NCBI RefSeq assembly: GCF_037975245.1 | Contig: NC_092561.1 | Location: 21,152,826-21,216,825 of the forward strand | Direction: 5' to 3' | Length of the DNA: 64,000 bases | From: Apostichopus japonicus | Taxonomy: Eukaryota > Echinodermata > Holothuroidea > Aspidochirotida > Stichopodidae | Shown: positions 1 through 25,791 of the stretch, in pieces | Layout of the letters: every line of letters starts with the position of its first letter | Position numbering within the stretch: position 1 is the first letter of the stretch | Translations under genes and position numbers: made by a program | The notes under the pieces: generated by a model | Told to the model about the DNA's origin: nothing | The model's input: the letters and a program-made list of their open reading frames with translations, nothing else | Database searches by the model: none

Positions 1-3405
<3,405 letters not shown>

Positions 3406-3412
3406 ATGTATA

Positions 3413-3445
<33 letters not shown>

Positions 3446-3730
3446 GTTCTTGATTTTCCAACTCATTACGATTTTCATTTATATATATTCATTTGCCTTT
3501 GTCGTTTACCTCCATTGCATTAACATAAAGTCTGTTCAAAGTATCTCCTTCGAGATCCGGCTTTAGGAATCACAAATGATTTTCGAGTTGGATAGCATCA
3601 TGTTTGATCTCTAGAGTAGGGCAAAATATGTCACCAAAAACAGAACTAGTATTGTTCGATATAGGTGACAAACGCCTACAGTGGAATTACGATCTTCCTT
3701 ACCGGTTTCGAACCTCTGGACATACAATCA

Positions 3731-3802
3731 GCGTCCATAGCCTAGTGGTTAGGGTGTCCGCGTACAGAGCGGGAGGCCGGTGGTTCGAATCCCGGTGGAG
3801 GC
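3731..3802 (+). tRNA. tRNA-like sequence (pseudogene or SINE head), copy 1
   Basis: The 72 nt have pol III internal-promoter boxes: an A box TAGCCTAGTGG and a B box GGTTCGAATCC. A 7-bp acceptor stem (GCGTCCA with TGGAGGC, one G-G mismatch), a weak D stem and a 5-bp anticodon stem (TCCGC/GCGGG) can be drawn. The 7-nt loop GTACAGA would give anticodon ACA. The T stem does not close properly, because an extra T disrupts it. The ACA anticodon and defective T arm argue against a working tRNA; a tRNA-derived SINE or pseudogene is more likely. Confidence 0.5.
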
Positions 3803-4103
3803 TGAAAGTTTTTTCACTGTTCTTGATTTTCCAACTCATTACGATTTTCATTTATATATATTCATTTGCCTTTGTCGTTTACCTCCATTGCATTAACATA
3901 AAGTCTGTTCAAAGTATCTCTTTCGAGATCCGGCTTTAGGAATCACAAATGATTTTCGAGTTGGATAGCATCATGTTTGATCTCTAGAGTAGGGCAAAAT
4001 ATGTCACCAAAAACAGAACTAGTATTGTTCGATATAGGTGACAAACGCCTACAGTGGAATTACGATCTTCCTTACCGGTTTCGAACCTCTGGACATACAA
4101 TCA

Positions 4104-4175
4104 GCGTCCATAGCCTAGTGGTTAGGGTGTCCGCGTACAGAGCGGGAGGCCCGTGGTTCGAATCCCGGTGGAGGC
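4104..4175 (+). tRNA. tRNA-like sequence (pseudogene or SINE head), copy 2
   Basis: This is the second copy, 373 bp downstream, with the same A and B boxes and anticodon loop. It differs from copy 1 by one base before the B box (CCCGTGG instead of CCGGTGG). It shares the broken T stem and is interpreted the same way. Confidence 0.5.
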
Positions 4176-4222
4176 TGAAAGTTTTTTCACTGTTCTTGAT
4201 TTTCCAACTCATTACGATTTTC

Positions 4223-4287
<65 letters not shown>

Positions 4288-4619
4288 TTTGTATGTCGGG
4301 TGTCTCCGAAAAGAATAGATACTACACAAATAATGATTATCGAACTCAGTCAATGAAGAATAAAAATGTAACCAGGAAACGACAGGATCAAAACAACCTT
4401 GATGACCGGCTTTTACTTAACCGGTGTGAAGTTAGATACTTATTCCCCGTTCCTCGTTCGACATTCGCGAATGAGTAACTGCTACCGATTCAGTTACGTA
4501 TTCGACAATGGTATCGACGTAACACCTCTGGCATGACGAAAGCTTTCTTACAAGATGTTCAACATTTGGTCGTGGTAAGAGGTTTATCTATGGGTCATAT
4601 ACTCTAATGAATATTTAGA

Positions 4620-5340
4620 AGGATACCATAATGCATCTTTTCCGGTCCGAATAGTTCTTGACCAACTAAAATGACCACTTCTTTATCAGTTTCTAAATTA
4701 ATGTAAAGGGACCTGAAAAAAAGCACTCTAGGCCCTAATCAAGACTAGCACGCCTTGGACCACCTAACCAATGGGTCATAGGAATTCTTAACACATTGTA
4801 GAAGGATACCATGATGCGTCTTGACCGGTCCAAAGCGTGCTTGACCAACTAAACTGACCACTAATCAACAATTTTTTAAATAAATGTTACAGAAACTGAA
4901 ATAAAAACCAATTGGGCCCTAATCAAAACCAGCACGCCTTGGACCACCCAACCAATGGGTCGTATGAACTCTTAAGTCATTGTAGAAGGGTACCATAATG
5001 CGTCTTGCCCGGTCCAAAGCATGCTTGACCAATTTAAATGACCATTAAATCATTACTTTTTTAATGAGTGAAAAGGGACCACGAAAAAGCTTTGGGCCCT
5101 AATCCATGCAGCACGCCTTGGACCACCAAACCGATGGTTAACATGAACTCTAAGGACATTGTAGAAGGGTACCATAATGCGTCTTGCCCGGTCCAAAGAG
5201 TGCTTGACCAGTTATAATGACCACTAAATCATTACTTCTTTAATGAGTGTAAGGGGAACACGAAAATAATCACTTTTTGGCACTTATCAAGGCTAACACG
5301 CCTTGGACCACCCAACTATTGTGTCATATGAATTCTTTTT
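4620..5340 (-). repeat. Left-arm array of the foldback element (~180-bp units, ~4 copies)
   Basis: Repeated landmarks are CACGCCTTGGACCACC, GGTCCAAAGCGTGCTTGACC and TGTAGAAGGGTACCATAATGCG, about 180 bp apart. They are the reverse complements of the right-arm landmarks. Units are more diverged from each other than those in the middle of the right arm. Confidence 0.9.
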
Positions 5341-5352
5341 CATGGCCGCATG

Positions 5353-6551
5353 CAGGGACGTAGCTAAGGCCTGATGATTGGGGGGGGGGTGTAGTGGCTG
5401 AAATTCCAACTGGATGGGTTTTGGAGCCGGAAAATTACGACTGCTGTCTTGTAACTCCCCCCCCCCCTCCCCCAGCACTACTTGTCAACGATACGGTCAG
5501 TGTCAGTCAGACACCCTATCTTTCGCGTTTGCACTTTTGTTCCGAACTTTTTTTTTCGGTACTGGTGTACCCCTTGCCCTCACTTCACAAACTTATTAAT
5601 GACTCTGGTTAATGGAGTAAGCAACTGAGTATAATTTATCTGCTTGATAGGCTACATAGACTACTAACTACAAAAGCTAACAAAGAGGAAAACAACAAAT
5701 TTTCAACAAATTATATTCGACGACATAGTGAAATTACCCCAAAATACAGTGCTTTTTCCTAGCGCTTAATATTATTTTCTTAGGGTGGGGTGGGGTGGGG
5801 GGGGGGAGGGGTGAGACTATTTAACACTCACATGAAAAAAAGGATTTGGAATTTGGAACATTTGGAAAGAAATGAACAATTAAAAAAATTTGCAGAAAAA
5901 TGTTGAGTTGACGAGATACGATAAGTTGTCAATTAAACATTTTGCAGAAAATTTTTCAGTTGCTCAGATGGAATGAAGTGAACAATTGAACATTTTGCAG
6001 CAAATCGTCCAATACACGAGATATGATAAGTTGTCAATTAAACATTTTTCAGAAAGTTGTTCAATTGCTCAGTTAAAGCAACTGAGCAATCCAACATTTT
6101 TCTGTTTTTGGATAAGATTTTATCTTGTACTCTAAACAATTTACTGAAAAATTTCACCTAACAGGGCAAAGTGTTCCTTATGTTGAGAGCACATTTAAGC
6201 TTCCGTAGATTAGCATTGAGCGTATTAATTGTATACGATGTACAGTATTTCTATTAGGCATTTTTTTTAGTATTCAAAATCATACGAAGTTTTGTATGGT
6301 GGAGTATAAGGATCACGAGATACAATTTCTCAATTTGACAAGGAAAACGTGGTAAATATGACTGATTAAAGGTCAATTTTGACCGAAAGTTTTAGGTCAC
6401 TCACAAATTACGAGAATATATGAAAATTAGAGTGCGACAGTAGGAAATTCCGACTGTCGCACTCAAATTTTCCAACTATCGTCAGTTTTACCACGATTGG
6501 GGCGGGGGGGGGGGGTGAGACACCCCTTACCCCCCTCTAGCGACGTCCCTG
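5353..6551. mobile_element. Non-autonomous hAT element nested in the foldback element
   Basis: The terminal inverted repeats are CAGGGACGTAGCTAAGG on the left and CCTCTAGCGACGTCCCTG on the right, typical of the CAGGG-type ends of hAT elements. A perfect 8-bp direct repeat, GCCGCATG, flanks it at 5345-5352 and 6552-6559. Both subterminal regions carry long G runs on this strand (about 5381 and 6506-6516). The interior (about 5860-6110) has diverged direct repeats built around AATTAAACATTTTGCAG. No transposase frame was recognised. Confidence 0.9.
6430..6464. repeat. Perfect 12-bp inverted repeat (hairpin)
   Basis: GAGTGCGACAGT at 6430-6441 and ACTGTCGCACTC at 6453-6464 are exact complements separated by 11 nt. 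A further AAAATT/AATTTT match lies outside across a 2-nt bulge. It lies about 90 bp inside the right end of the nested hAT element. Confidence 0.9.
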
Positions 6552-8393
6552 GCCGCATGTCTATATATGGCCAAATTCTGTAGGAGAGCTTTTACAATTT
6601 TAGAACGTTACCTCTAAATGACTTCCGATTTCATTGATATGTCAGCATATATAACACTTTAACTTGCGCAAATCACTTACGAAATTTCAGGCCTACTCAA
6701 AGAGGGAAATTGCAATGTGGGAGTTATTTGAACACAGTGGCATAAAGCGACAGCATTTTTCAAGGGCTAAAGCAAGGCTGTAACAGGCTTGTGGCAGGCT
6801 TGTGGCAGGCTTGTGGCAGGCTTGTGGCAGGCTTGTGGCAGGCTTGTAGCAGGCTTGTGGCAGCCTTGTGGCAGGCTTGTGGCAGGCTTGTAGCAGGCAT
6901 GCACTGTCATAAAAGCTCAACTGAAGCTTACAGCCGGACAAACAATCAAAGTAATGAACAATCCCCTAGGCCTACCATGCATTAATGGCACATGCAGTAA
7001 CGTTCAAACAAGGAACGAAGAAAATTGTGACTATTTCCGATATTTAATTAATTTGGGGAATACAAATGCTAAAATGCAGTTAAACTTTCAACATGCTGCA
7101 GATTCTTTCATTAATCTATCACTTAATTATGTTAATGATTTGACACAAGGGAGCAATCACGCTATGATAAATATGAACTCTCAGTCTTTCCATGGACAAG
7201 GTAATTCCATGGACAAGGTAGGCAGTCAGTTCGTAAATCGGTATCACTTAGTTCGAGCCTAATGGTCAAGCGCTCTTTAACGAGAGAAAACTTCTAGGAA
7301 ACATCCTGAATGAATCAATTATAATCAGAACGCAATTACAATCAGAACGCATGATCCTTTGTTCCGCTCCTTCACATTTATCTTATGAAGTATTGAGTAA
7401 TAGTGATATGGAACATCTTTGCACATAGATTGGTAAAATGTATATATTGACTAAACGCGAAATTGGCCTAAAATCTGGCACTTTTGTTAATGGATTGAAT
7501 ATATCTTGTGCATTTAGTAAAATTTATATAGCTAGATTATGGAAGTTATAATTAATATCTAGGTAAAACTGAATGAAAGGAAATTTGCTAAAAACTCACA
7601 CTAACTCTGGTCTATGTTTAGTTGGAATAAACCCAGTGAAACTTCTTATGGTGGATCTGCCCTCTATACACTCCAACAGAAACTTTCTATTGAAAAATCG
7701 CTAAGAGAAGGACAAGCACATGGGAACACGATAAAATGAAAAATGCATAGAATGGCAGTACATAGGGTAACTTGAATTGGTTCATTACCAACTATGACTA
7801 ATGGAGATCATCAATAAATCAGAAAGGGATTTCGGCATAAAATATATGTCTGGGTAGAAATAAGTCACTTGAAGACTATTTTGCTAAATAAACTATTAAA
7901 GTAAGTTTATCTCCGCTTGACCCGAGATGACTGATTGCCTTAGTCAGCTCTATATAGAATGTAGCAGTGGAATCTTTCAGAACCTACGAAGGGGGTAACA
8001 GCGTTCACAAACACTTTCATGGAGAGAGGCAAGAAAACTTCTCTATTCTTTCAATCTGTAAATCTGTGACGTGTGAAACGAATAAAAGAAATGAAATTAA
8101 GTTCTATGAACGAATAATAAAAAACCGTTTTCATTGCGTTGCCAGTCTTCATTAATCACTTCATTCTGAGAAGTGGAGTTGCGCTAAGGTGCGTGCACCC
8201 CACCCCCCCCCCCAAAAAAAAAGAGTGCGCGTGTGTTTCTCATGGGTGGGAAGGACAATTTGTATGCTGATGATCGTAAAGCACCAATTAGCATTAATCT
8301 TGCTATTGTTTTGTATCACCACCCTGGTACACACTTAGAGTAAAACTTCAAAAAAGAAAATATTGATGAATCTACTGGATACTGATTGTGCAT
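6552..8393. other. Central segment of the foldback element, no gene recognised
   Basis: This non-repeat core lies between the nested hAT element and the right-arm array. It carries the 11-bp minisatellite at 6784-6898 and a C/A-rich patch at 8198-8222. Short open frames here show no recognisable transposase residues. If the element once encoded a transposase, this is where it would have been. Confidence 0.55.
6784..6898. repeat. 11-bp minisatellite (AGGCTTGTGGC)n
   Basis: About ten near-identical 11-mers in tandem with occasional GTGGC/GTAGC variants. The open frames across it are periodic translations of the repeat. Confidence 0.95.
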
Positions 8394-10990
8394 TAGTCAT
8401 TTGTATTAGTCAAGCACTCTTTGGACCGGGTTAGACGCATAATGGTACCCCTCAACAATATCCATAGATTTCATATGATCCATTGGTTGGGTGGTCCAAA
8501 ACGTGCTGCATGGATTAGGGCCCAAAGCTTTTTCGTGGTCCCGTTTCAGTCACAGAAGAAGTAATGATTTAGTGGTCATTTTAATTGGTCATGCACTCTT
8601 TGGACCGGGCAAAACACATTATGGTACCCATCTACAATGTCATTAGCGTACATATGATCCATTGGTTGGGTGGTCCAAGGCGTGCTGCATGGATAAGGGC
8701 CCAAAGCTTTTTCGTGGTCCCGTTTCAGTCATAGAAAAAGTAATTATTAGTGGTCATTTGAATTGGTCAAGCAATCTTTGGACCGGGCAAGACGCATTAT
8801 GGTACACATCTACAATGTCCATAGAATTCATCTGATTCATTGGTTGGGTGGTCCAAGGCGTGCTGATCTTGACTGGGGCCTAAAGATTTTTTGTGGTCCC
8901 TTTTCACTCATTAAAAAAGTAATGACTTAATGGTCATTTTAATTGGTCAAGCACGCTTTGGACCGGGCAAGACGTATTGTGGTACTCTTCTACAATGTCC
9001 TTAGAGTTCATGTTAACCATCGGTTTGGTGATCCAAGGCGTGCTGCATGGATTAGGGCCCAAAGCTTTTCCGTGGTCCCTTTTCACTCATTAAAAAAGTA
9101 ATGATTTAATGGTCATTTAAATTGGTCAAGCATGCTTTGGACCGGGCAAGACGCATTATGGTACCCATCTACAATGTCCTTTGACTTCCTATGGCCAATT
9201 TGGTTAGGTGGTCCAAGGCGTGCTGGTCTTGACTGGGGCCTAAAGATTTCTGCAGGTCCATTTACATACATTAACGTAGTGATGATTTAGTGGTCATTTT
9301 AATTGGTCAAGCACGCTTTGGACCGGGCAAGACGTATTGTGGTACTCTTCTACAATGTCCTTAGAGTTCATGTTAACCATCGGTTTGGTGATCCAAGGCG
9401 TGCTGCAATGGATTAGGGCCCAAAGCTTTTTCGTGGTCCCTTTTCACTAATTAAAAAAGTAATGACTTAATGGTCATTTAAATTGGTCAAGCACGCTTTG
9501 GACCGGGCAAGACGCATTATGGTACCCTTCTACAATGTCCCTAGAGTTCATGTTAACCATCGGTTTGGTGATCCAAGGCGTGCTGCATGGATTAGGGCCC
9601 AAAGCTATTTTTGTGGTCCCGTTTCACTCAATAAAGAAGTAATTATTTAGTGGTCATTTAAATTGGTCAAGCACGCTTTGGACCGGGCAAGACGCATTAT
9701 GGTACCCTTCTACAATGTCCTTAGAGTTCATGTTAACCATCGGTTTGGTGATCCAATGCGTGCTGCATGGATTAGGGCCCAAAGCTTTTTCGTGGTCCCG
9801 TTTCACTCAATAAAGAAGTAATTATTTAGTGGTCATTTAAATTGGTCAAGCACGCTTTGGACCGGGCAAGACGCATTATGGTACCCTTCTACAATGTCCT
9901 TAGAGTTCATGTTAACCATCGGTTTGGTGATCCAAGGCGTGCTGCATGGATTAGGGCCCAAAGCTTTTTCGTGGTCCCTTTTCACTCATTAAAAAAGTAA
10001 TGACTTAATGGTCATTTAAATTGGTCAAGCACGCTTTGAACCGGGCAAGACGCATTATGGTACCCTTCTACAATGTCCTTAGAGTTCATGTTAACCATCG
10101 GTTTGGTGATCCAAGGCGTGCTGCATGGATTAGGGCCCAAAGCTTTTTCGTGGTCCCTTTTCACTCATTAAAAAAGTAATGACTTAATGGTCATTTAAAT
10201 TGGTCAAGCACGCTTTGGACCGGGCAAGACGCATTATGGTACCCTTCTACAATGTCCCTAGAGTTCATGTTAACCATCGGTTTGGTGGTCCAAGGCGTGC
10301 TGCATGGATTAGGGCCCAAAGCTATTTTTGTGGTCCCGTTTCACTCAATAAAGAAGTAATTATTTAGTGGTCATTTAAATTGATCAAGCACGCTTTGGAC
10401 CGGGCAAGACGCATTATGGTACCCTTCTAAAATGTCCTTAGAGTTCATGTTAACGATCGGTTTGGTGATCCAAGGCGTGCTGCATGGATTAGGGCCCAAA
10501 GCTTTTTCGTGGTCCCTTTTCACTCATTGTAAAAGTAATGATTTAATGGTCATTTAAATTGGTCAAGTACGCTTTGGACCGGGCAAGACGCATTATGGTA
10601 CCCTTCTACAATGACTTAAGAGTTCATACGACCCATTGGTTGGGTGGTCCAAGGCGTGCTGGTTTTGATTAGGGCCCAAATTGTTTTTATTTCAGTTCCT
10701 GTAACATTTATTTAAAAAATTGTTGATTTAGTTGTCATTTTAATTGGTCAAGCACGCTTTGGACCGGTCAAGACGCATTATGGTATCCTTCTACAATGTG
10801 TTAAGAATTCCTATGACCCATTGGTTAGGTGGTCCAAGGCGTGCTAGTCTTGATTAGGGCCTAGAGTGCTTTTTTCAGGTCCCGTTACATTAATTTAGAA
10901 ACTGATGAAGTACTGGTCATTTTAGTTGGTCAAGAAATATTCGGACCGGAAAAGATGCATTATGGTATTCTTCTAAATATTCACTAGAGT
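8394..10990 (+). repeat. Right-arm array of the foldback element (~180-bp units, ~14 copies)
   Basis: Units contain GGTCAAGCACGCTTTGGACCGGGCAAG... then TACAATGTCCTTAGAGTTCATG... then GTGATCCAAGGCGTGCTGC, repeating at about 180 bp (for example 9841 and 10020). Units near 9300-10500 are the most alike. The outer units near 10560-10990 resemble the left arm best. Confidence 0.93.
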
Positions 10991-11180
10991 ATATGACCCA
11001 TAGATGAACCTCTTACCACGACCAAATGTTGATCATCTTGTAAGAAAGCTTTTGCCTTGCCAGAGGTGTTACGTCGATACCATTGTCGAATACGTAACTG
11101 AATCGGAAGCAGTTACTCATTCGCGAATATCGAACGAGGAACGGGGAATAAGTATCTAACTTCACACCGGTTTTTACTTA

Positions 11181-13217
11181 GAATTCACTTACATGAGGTG
11201 ACCACCCATAACCCTATCCAAAATGCTAAAAATGGCAGAACCTTACCATGTCGATGACATCATCAATTACCTCCAAAGCCAAAATATTTAGACATTTGTA
11301 AGTGCGTTAGTGTTACGATATCCGCTTGTTAATGAAACAGAGCAAGGTAAGTACCGTACGGTTAAATTCCAGTTATTATATGCAAGCCTCCATAAATTGA
11401 CTCACTGTTCGCAAAACGAGTTGGTTACGCGATCAGTAAGACTGAGTAGAAGAGAAACTACCATTGACCACTACAGTTAACATAACTCGCAGTAGCCTAA
11501 CGCCGTAACGGTAGCCTAGCTTTTGTAGACATAGGCCTAGCATCGTCTGCGGAAGGCTAGGCTCGATTCTAGCCTGTGTATCATACGTGATCGATTGTTA
11601 CGTGAAGTCAATCACGACACTGAAATCTAGACTTTAGGAAATACACTAAACTAATTATGTTATGACACAAACCTAGGCCTAGGCCTAACTGAAGCCTAGG
11701 CTAGGCTATATTACATTTACAGTTTAAACACAACACTTTCTGTACCGTAGTAGTTAAGTTAGTATAGACTACAGTATTACTATCATTGTATCAATCTGCA
11801 GTCTTCAAACTTTTAAGTTAATGTCCAATCAAGTGAGAACGAAGGAAGAAGCAAATTCAGCACACACATTCAGTGATACATATTCATGTGAAGGCACTCG
11901 CTGGCATAAAAAACATTCTTGCAGACCTGTTGGATGATTTACTCAAGTAAGGTTTCATTATACCTAGTTTCCCCCAAATTTTGAATGTAGGCCTCTGTTC
12001 TAGAAAATACAGCATGTTTAAAAAATAGGTTAACTTGAAACTTGATGATGAAGCACAAACATCAGTGCAACTGAACTGGAGTACCTCACCTGTTTGAAAT
12101 GGTATTATTACCATGTATCATGTTGAACTAATAATGATGCAGTAAATTAATGAAGTGTTTATATATTTTTTGTAGCAGTTTACAGGTTTATGAATTTTAT
12201 TTCACATAAATTACTGAAAACAGTGTGCTTCACTGTGCATAATCTGTTAAATACATATTTCCACTCGTGTAGCGATTTGTCCATTTTGTATAGCATTAGT
12301 CGATGCAATACCAGAAATATTATTCCCAGTGATGAGGTGGAGAGAAGGGGGAAAGGATTGGGATCATACATGTACATTAATGTAACACTTTAAAGTACCT
12401 GAAATAATTGCAAAATACTGGCATTTTACTGTAAGGAGTGTTCCATCAATCTGGAAGGGCAATCATTTTGGGTATATAACCAAGCATTGTCGATAAAGGA
12501 GTGATAAGTGGCTCTGTGAGCTTTTTTCTGACAGTTCATGTTGCACCGGGCCCTGCGTACCACCTTGTATAACATTGTACTCATGAACATTGCATGTACT
12601 TGCAGGTAGTATATAAGCATTTCTCTTCTACATGAGCACAAAACTAGACATTATGAACACAGGCAGTAGTTGATACAGGTTGTGTATCCATTTGGTGTAT
12701 ACACATAAGTCTCAGCTTCCGACTGTTGTCTCATGATGTGATGTAAACTCTGGAGCATTGATCGACAAACTTTGGGGCATGAGCCAACATGGACCCACAA
12801 AAACATGTTGATGGGTTGCAGGACTTTTCTAGATGTAGGAAAATTTTAACATCCTTTTAGACCTTCCTGGTGAACAACTATCAGTCCCCACTCTGGTAGT
12901 CTGAACATCAATCCTGAGGGATGGGAGTCTGAGTTCTAACTCAGTTTTCATGGAAGCTCTTAGATCAGTAGCATTAAAGTTTGTGGATCACTGCTCTAGA
13001 CAGTATACATGTATGCAAGTTGATTGTTGTCTTCCTTCATTATTGATATCACTCCTTTTTCACTGTAACATCATATTTCTTTTCTAGCATGTTTCTGTTT
13101 ATCCTTCTCCTGTTTTGCACGCTCTGTTCGTTGTGTTTTCTAGTGTTGTAGAATCTCTCACCTTACAAGACTTGATTCACATGTGATTGGATCAAATGTG
13201 TCGGTACGTCTTTGTGC
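11181..13217 (+). other. Upstream region of the BTBD10-like gene
   Basis: No coding exon was recognised. A consensus splice donor, AAG followed by GTAAGT, begins its GT at 11347 and could end an untranslated first exon. CCTAGG-rich short repeats lie at 11673-11705. Acceptor-like sites (TTTTCTAG) before 13087 and 13143 could open the exon that carries the start codon. None of these can be confirmed from sequence alone. Confidence 0.3.
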
Positions 13218-24036
<10,819 letters not shown>

Positions 24037-24434
24037 AAGCTGCTTCTTCCAGAGCTGTAAGATTGAAGAGATATGCCTCCAGCCAATCAGTGGCCTTTAC
24101 AGTACTCAGAGGACTTACTATACAGAGTGTGGTATTACCAGTGTTTGTTTGTTTAGTGAATGAACAATGCATTATGGGATCGGTCTCAATGATGTCATCA
24201 CGCCTGCATGATGTTGTATATCTGATGATGATCGGGTAAGAACATGTTCAGGTGATAAGGCAGCTAGCTCTTGGTATTTTTTCTTATCTTTAAATGGAAA
24301 AAAAAATTAACAACTTAACAATTGCTGAGCATATTGATAATGTTTTTTGTAAGGACCACCACACTTTCTGGATATTCTTGCAGTCTTTTGAGTGATTAGT
24401 GATATTGTGAATGGTTAAAATAAGATTCATTCAG
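24037..24434 (+). other. Immediate 3' flank / probable 3' UTR of the BTBD10-like gene
   Basis: It follows the stop codon at 24034-24036. No AATAAA was noticed before the 42-bp array starts, so the transcript may extend into or past the array. An AATAAA occurs at 28672-28677, but linking it to this gene would require a 4.6-kb 3' UTR and is unsupported. Confidence 0.35.
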
Positions 24435-24920
24435 TACTGCTGGTTTAAATCTGCTATTAATGCCAGTTTATGTCACTACTGCTGGTGTAGTTCTGGTGTT
24501 AAGACCAGTTTATGTCACTACTGCTGGTGTAGCTCTGGTGTCTAGACCATCTCACATCAGTGATGATGGTGTAAGTCTGGTTTTAAGACCAGTTTATTTC
24601 ATGACTGCTGGTGTACTTCTGGTATTAAAACCATCTCACATCAGTGATGATGGTGTAAGTCTGGTGTTAAGACCAGTTTATGTCACTACTGCTGGTGTAG
24701 TTCTGGTGTTAAGACCATTTCACATCAGTGCTGTTGGTTTAAGTCTGGTTTTAAGACTAGTTTATGTCACTACTGCTGGTGTAGTTCTGGTGTTAAGACC
24801 ATCTCACATCAGTGCTAATGGTTTAAGTGAGACCAGTTTATGTCACAACTGCTGGTGTAGTTCTGGTGTTAAGACAAGTTTCCCCAGTAGTAGTGCTGGT
24901 GTTTGTTTGGTCTTGATCTC
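24435..24920 (+). repeat. 42-bp minisatellite with two alternating unit types
   Basis: One type reads CCAGTTTATGTCACTACTGC, TGGTGTAGTTCTGGTGTTAAGA. The other reads CCATCTCACATCAGTGATGA, TGGTGTAAGTCTGGTTTTAAGA. They alternate, giving an 84-bp higher-order repeat with about 11 monomers in all. It starts about 400 bp after the BTBD10-like stop codon. Confidence 0.92.
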
Positions 24921-25155
24921 ATGTTAGGGTCATTATACTGGTGCTGAATTGCTGTGTTTGGTTTGAGTATAGGCTGGCTGAATCTTACTCTTCTTATCAT
25001 TAGTCCTAAAGGATTAATGCTCTTTACTTCCCTTGCACTTGTTTTAAGAGTGACAAAGGACCTGAAAACTGGGGTTTACCATCTTACAAGAGGTGTGACA
25101 TATTGGCTCTTGGTAAACGTGAAAGTGATTGATGATTAGAAAAAGTGAATATACA

Positions 25156-25554
25156 TAGGCGTAGGAGCCTAATTAGATTTGGGGGGCTGTAACGACTTGC
25201 CTGAAAAATATAACCTAAACAACCAAAACAATATAACCAATATATAACCAATATAACCAAAACAACATGTTAATGTGCATACGATATAGGCAATCATTGG
25301 TTATTACATCACATGCCAATAACATACAATCATTTTCCGTGTAACCCTTCCATATTGGTAACATTATTGGGGAAGTTGTTACAATAATAGTGATAATAAT
25401 AATAATATAAGTTTAACCATTGAAAAACACATTGCAAATTATTCTTCTTTCAGTAGGTGCCCAAAAAATTCTCAGCATATTGCCTGAATTTTCACAAAAA
25501 AGTTTGGTTGGGGGGCTGTAGCCCTCCCCCCAGCCCCCCTGCCTCCTACGCCTA
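25156..25554. mobile_element. Short TIR element (TAGGCGTAGGAG ends)
   Basis: TAGGCGTAGGAGCC on the left and GCCTCCTACGCCTA on the right are inverted copies about 400 bp apart. GGGGGGCTGTA follows both ends in matching or inverted form (25189 and 25510). A clean target-site duplication was not found, although GAATA(TA)CA occurs on both sides. It is a probable MITE of undetermined superfamily. Confidence 0.6.
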
Positions 25555-25791
25555 TTTGAATACATCATTTAAGCAATTAAATATCTTTGAATGGGTTAAT
25601 TGTTTCTGGATCTGTGTTCTTTCCTCAAGTGCTGTTAACATCGAAGAGGGTTTTGAGCATCTGGTTCAGCATTTTGCATTTTGACAAAATTAGATTTGGC
25701 TTGGACACATCTGTGCTGCAATCAAATTGACTTATGAAATATTATAAAAAAATTGACATTTCAGTGAGTCATGTCAATGATATATCATTTC

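Larger units (their letters stand above)
3446..4225 (+). repeat. Tandem 373-bp unit, two full copies plus a partial third
   Basis: The unit starting GTTCTTGATTTTCC occurs at 3446, 3819 and 4192, giving an exact spacing of 373 bp twice. The full copies are nearly identical; the visible differences include one G/C change next to the B box. Each full unit contains one tRNA-like sequence. The third copy runs about 35 bp and then enters a TA tract. Confidence 0.9.
4420..11171. mobile_element. Foldback DNA transposon, 6.75 kb, with long TIRs built of tandem repeats
   Basis: The ends are inverted copies: ACCGGTGTGAAGTTAG at 4420 and its complement ending at 11171. The direct repeat TTTTACTTA flanks it at 4411-4419 and 11172-11180. 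Outer arms of about 200 bp are unique sequence and give way to inner arrays of roughly 180-bp units, about 4 on the left (to about 5340) and about 14 on the right (from about 8394). The centre holds a nested hAT element and an 11-bp minisatellite but no recognisable transposase, so it is non-autonomous as seen. The TSD can be read as 9 bp (Mutator-like) or as 7 bp if the TIR starts AACCGG (Galileo/P-like), so the superfamily is open. Confidence 0.85.

Noticed and set aside
3731-3802. Functional tRNA gene
   Set aside because: The T stem does not pair, the acceptor has a G-G mismatch and the implied ACA anticodon is unusual; kept only as a tRNA-like sequence.
8394-10990. CRISPR-like array of regular repeats
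   Set aside because: Units repeat over their full ~180 bp with no unique spacers, and they form one arm of a foldback transposon in a eukaryotic genome.
24460-24927. 155-codon frame with VYVTTAGVVLVLRP repeats
   Set aside because: Translation of the 42-bp minisatellite; no start context or family similarity.
25148-25562. 8-bp target duplication for the TAGGCGTAGGAG element
   Set aside because: Flanks GAATATACA and TTTGAATACA are similar but do not form an exact duplication at the element ends.
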